Below, in pieces: positions 5,910 through 7,334 of a DNA stretch of 7,334 nt. Made by a program: the position numbers and the translations under genes. The stretch spans positions 2,266,417-2,273,750 of the forward strand of contig CP070830.1 of the NCBI GenBank assembly GCA_020344865.1. Reading direction: 5' to 3'. How positions within the stretch are numbered: the stretch's first letter is position 1; every line of letters starts with the position of its first letter. The DNA is from Planctomycetota bacterium. Its GTDB lineage: Bacteria > Planctomycetota > Phycisphaerae > Sedimentisphaerales > Anaerobacaceae. Below the pieces are notes generated by a model, which was not told where the DNA came from, searched no databases, and worked only from the letters and a program-made list of their open reading frames with translations.

Positions 5910-6242
5910 CTACAGGGTGCTGAGGAGCTTTTCGGTGTCTTTTAGCTGCTGCTTCAAACACTCGGCCGTGCATGAAAAGAAGTCGAGAATGCACGGCGTC
6001 CTGAGTCTATAGATGACCTTAAGTCCTTCTTTGCGGCAAGCGAGGACGCCGGCGCTGACCATAACCGAGAGGTGGCGCGAGACGTTTGACCTTTCGGAGC
6101 CGACGGACTCGGCGATATCGCAGACGCACTGCTCGCCATCTTTCAGGAAATCCACGATTGCTATTCTCAGCGGATGGGCTATCGCCTTTGCGATTTCGGC
6201 CTGCTTTTCGAACAATAAGCGTTTTTTCTTTGTCAACGTCAT
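5910..6242 (-). CDS. arsR: ArsR family transcriptional repressor
   Basis: A 110-residue winged-helix metalloregulator that should repress this operon until trivalent arsenic or antimony binds. The order of elements is typical: KAIAHPLRIAIVDFL, then the metal-binding EQCVCDIAE (Cys39, Cys41) at the start of the DNA-reading helices, SERSNVSRHLSVMVSAGVL as the recognition helix, and a KVIYRL wing. Beyond the wing there are further cysteines, Cys84, Cys91 and Cys95, in TPCILDFFSCTAEC, which could form a third ligand or a separate site; Cys69 lies before the wing. ATG 6242-6240 has only a weak GGA ribosome site. It is the first gene of the operon, and an imperfect palindrome covering its -10 box lies 20 nt upstream, pointing to autoregulation. 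Confidence 0.95.
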   Translation of the reverse strand: MTLTKKKRLLFEKQAEIAKAIAHPLRIAIVDFLKDGEQCVCDIAESVGSERSNVSRHLSVMVSAGVLACRKEGLKVIYRLRTPCILDFFSCTAECLKQQLKDTEKLLSTL

Positions 6243-6261
6243 AAATGTCCAGCTAAATGAC

Positions 6262-6283
6262 TATGTGATTATATACTCACATA
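6262..6283. promoter_or_regulatory. Putative ArsR operator overlapping the ars operon -10 box
   Basis: TATGTGA (6262-6268) and TCACATA (6277-6283) are exact reverse complements. The eight bases between them include the self-complementary TATATA, so the 22-bp site has only one mismatched pair. On the minus strand it contains TATAAT (6273-6268), a consensus -10 box about 26 nt upstream of the arsR ATG. The -35 region at the usual spacing (near AACCAT) is poor. Dyad sites covering the core promoter are typical of ArsR repressors, so this is the expected autoregulatory operator. It could also influence the divergent gene. Confidence 0.65.
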
Positions 6284-6340
6284 ATAGTATATGGTTTGGT
6301 TATAGGCGAATATTTTTTGAAAAATTTTTTATTTTTTATT

Positions 6341-6367
6341 TTGAGGGAGGGAAAGGAAAGGTATAAT
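6341..6367 (+). promoter_or_regulatory. Possible promoter for the divergent membrane-protein gene
   Basis: TTGAGG (6341-6346) and a perfect TATAAT (6362-6367) are separated by 15 bases, slightly short of the usual 17. Transcription would begin near 6374, giving a leader of about 32 nt before the GTG at 6406. A very AT-rich, T-tract stretch (6311-6342) lies just upstream, as is common for active promoters. The spacing makes this a tentative call. Confidence 0.35.
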
Positions 6368-6405
6368 TGGTTTGTAGCAAAAACTGGTTTTTGGGAGATA
6401 ATACA

Positions 6406-7134
6406 GTGTCGGATGATATTGAGAAAGAGCAAACAAAAGCCAAGCTGGAGAGTTTAAGCAAGCTTATAGACCGTTACGCGCAGAGCCGAGTTCTGCCGCT
6501 TTTGATTCCACTGGCAATACTGGCTCTTAATGCGGTTTTACTGTTGTCGGCAGGTGAACTGGCCGGCCTTCTGATATATACGCTTCAGGTGGAGATGTAT
6601 TGGTTCACGGTCATTCTGTGGGCGGTCATCGTATGGGTACTTGTTTCATCCACGTGGCTGACAGGTAGGTTAGTAAAAAGATACGGCAGTTCGTTTTATA
6701 AAAAAGAAGGGGTTATAGAACTGCAAGAAGAAAGAGTGCCAATATGGGTATGGATAACATATGTCGTAACAGTCTTGGGACCTACATTCCTCAGTGCGTT
6801 CGGTATTATGCCGATTCGCTGGGCTTTGGCATTGGCACTAACATCTTTCGGTCTATTTATGTTATGCGTAGGCAAAAAACATAAGGAGAAAGCGCTGGGG
6901 GCAGTCCTCGGTGGGCTGTGCTTAGCCCAGGCAGGTTTAACAGCCATAGGCGTCCGCATTCCATTTGCAGACGAGGATTGGGTGCACGCATACTTTGTAA
7001 CACTGATGGCATATATAGTTGTTAACGGCCTGATCACAGCGGTGGCCGTTCATATATATAACCGCGTAATGCTGCGCAAGATAAAAGAATTGAGGCTTGC
7101 GAGTGAGCGTGAGACAAATACATCAGATTCATAA
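6406..7134 (+). CDS. Six-helix integral membrane protein of unknown function
   Basis: I do not recognise this 242-residue protein. It begins with a charged, probably cytoplasmic stretch (DIEKEQTKAKLESLSKLIDR), followed by about six hydrophobic segments (roughly residues 29-48, 65-85, 113-133, 138-155, 163-182, 195-217) and a basic, then polar tail. No catalytic motif is visible. GTG 6406-6408 is chosen because GGGAG lies nine bases upstream. A TTG at 6367 in the same frame would sit on the likely -10 box and add residues without a ribosome site. It overlaps the next gene, a winged-helix regulator, by about 32 nt. Pairs of a small membrane protein with an HTH_34-type regulator are common, suggesting the regulator controls this pair. 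A link to arsenic is not indicated by the sequence. Confidence 0.8.
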   Translation: MSDDIEKEQTKAKLESLSKLIDRYAQSRVLPLLIPLAILALNAVLLLSAGELAGLLIYTLQVEMYWFTVILWAVIVWVLVSSTWLTGRLVKRYGSSFYKKEGVIELQEERVPIWVWITYVVTVLGPTFLSAFGIMPIRWALALALTSFGLFMLCVGKKHKEKALGAVLGGLCLAQAGLTAIGVRIPFADEDWVHAYFVTLMAYIVVNGLITAVAVHIYNRVMLRKIKELRLASERETNTSDS

Positions 7135-7334
7135 CAATATCAACAGAGTTGTTCACGAGCCGGTAAGATTGGCCATTTTGAAAATTCTGACCTCGGCCAA
7201 AGAGGTCGATTTTAACTTTTTGCTGACCGCGCTCGGCCTGACAAAAGGCAATTTGGCTACGCACATAAACAGGCTTGAATCGGCCGGTTTGGTCGAAGTT
7301 AAAAAGGAATTTGTCGGGAAGGTGCCGCACACCT
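7103..7334 (+). CDS. Winged-helix transcriptional regulator (HTH_34/PF13601 type), N-terminal part
   Basis: The reading frame runs open off the right edge and gives 77 residues. The order is a first helix with VHEPVRLAILKIL, then EVDFNFLLTALGLTKGNLATHINRLESAGLVEVKKEFVGKVPHT. This is the recognisable pattern of the ArsR/MarR-like winged-helix family PF13601, whose members are about 100 residues long, so roughly a quarter is missing. GTG 7103-7105 is preferred because GAGG lies seven bases upstream; a second in-frame GTG at 7109 is possible. The gene overlaps the preceding membrane-protein gene by 32 nt in a different frame, which indicates translational coupling. No metal-binding cysteines are visible in the part seen, so an arsenic sensor is unlikely. 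Confidence 0.88.
   Translation, partial: MSVRQIHQIHNNINRVVHEPVRLAILKILTSAKEVDFNFLLTALGLTKGNLATHINRLESAGLVEVKKEFVGKVPHT

Overview
The window holds a nine-gene arsenic-resistance cluster on the minus strand. It is flanked by the start of a housekeeping sugar-phosphate mutase (minus strand, left edge) and by a divergent membrane-protein/regulator pair (plus strand, right side). Base composition looks balanced by eye, and most genes have clear Shine-Dalgarno sites and tight operon spacing. Gene content (ACR3, a DUF318/ArsP-type permease, an MtrA-like corrinoid protein, a small glutaredoxin-like thioredoxin) suggests an anaerobic or sediment bacterium. A planctomycete of the Phycisphaerae type would fit, but this is a low-confidence guess; nothing seen is specific to an archaeon.

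Layout, right to left in the direction of ars transcription: arsR (5910-6242) sits behind an imperfect 22-bp palindrome that covers its -10 box. It is followed by an ArsP-like permease (4568-5878), an MtrA-like corrinoid protein (3859-4563), a 110-residue cysteine-containing protein (3515-3847), a truncated arsC remnant (3339-3512), the arsenite exporter acr3 (2143-3342), a CPKC thioredoxin-like protein (1910-2143), an ArsF-family membrane-anchored thioredoxin-fold protein (1356-1865) and an ArsG-family CcdA-like membrane protein (664-1356). All gaps are 44 nt or shorter and four junctions overlap or nearly touch, so this reads as one operon. The intergenic stretch 485-663 carries a good sigma70-type promoter for the next gene, a phosphomannomutase/phosphoglucomutase cut by the left edge. 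To the right of arsR, an AT-rich region of about 160 bp separates it from a plus-strand six-helix membrane protein (6406-7134). That gene overlaps a winged-helix regulator (from 7103) cut by the right edge.

How the genes may work together: ArsR senses trivalent arsenic and controls the operon. ACR3 exports arsenite. The ArsP-like and ArsG-like permeases point to organic arsenicals. The thioredoxin, CcdA-like and ArsF-like proteins could form a thiol relay across the membrane. The oddest member is the MtrA homologue, which keeps the histidine that binds cobalt in the methanogen protein but lacks the membrane tail and has no Mtr partners here. With the cysteine protein beside it, this suggests an undescribed corrinoid-linked step in arsenic or methylarsenic metabolism. 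The arsenate reductase gene has been reduced to its first 57 codons, with the P-loop still readable, so arsenate reduction is probably not provided by this operon. No mobile element, tRNA, rRNA or CRISPR array was seen.
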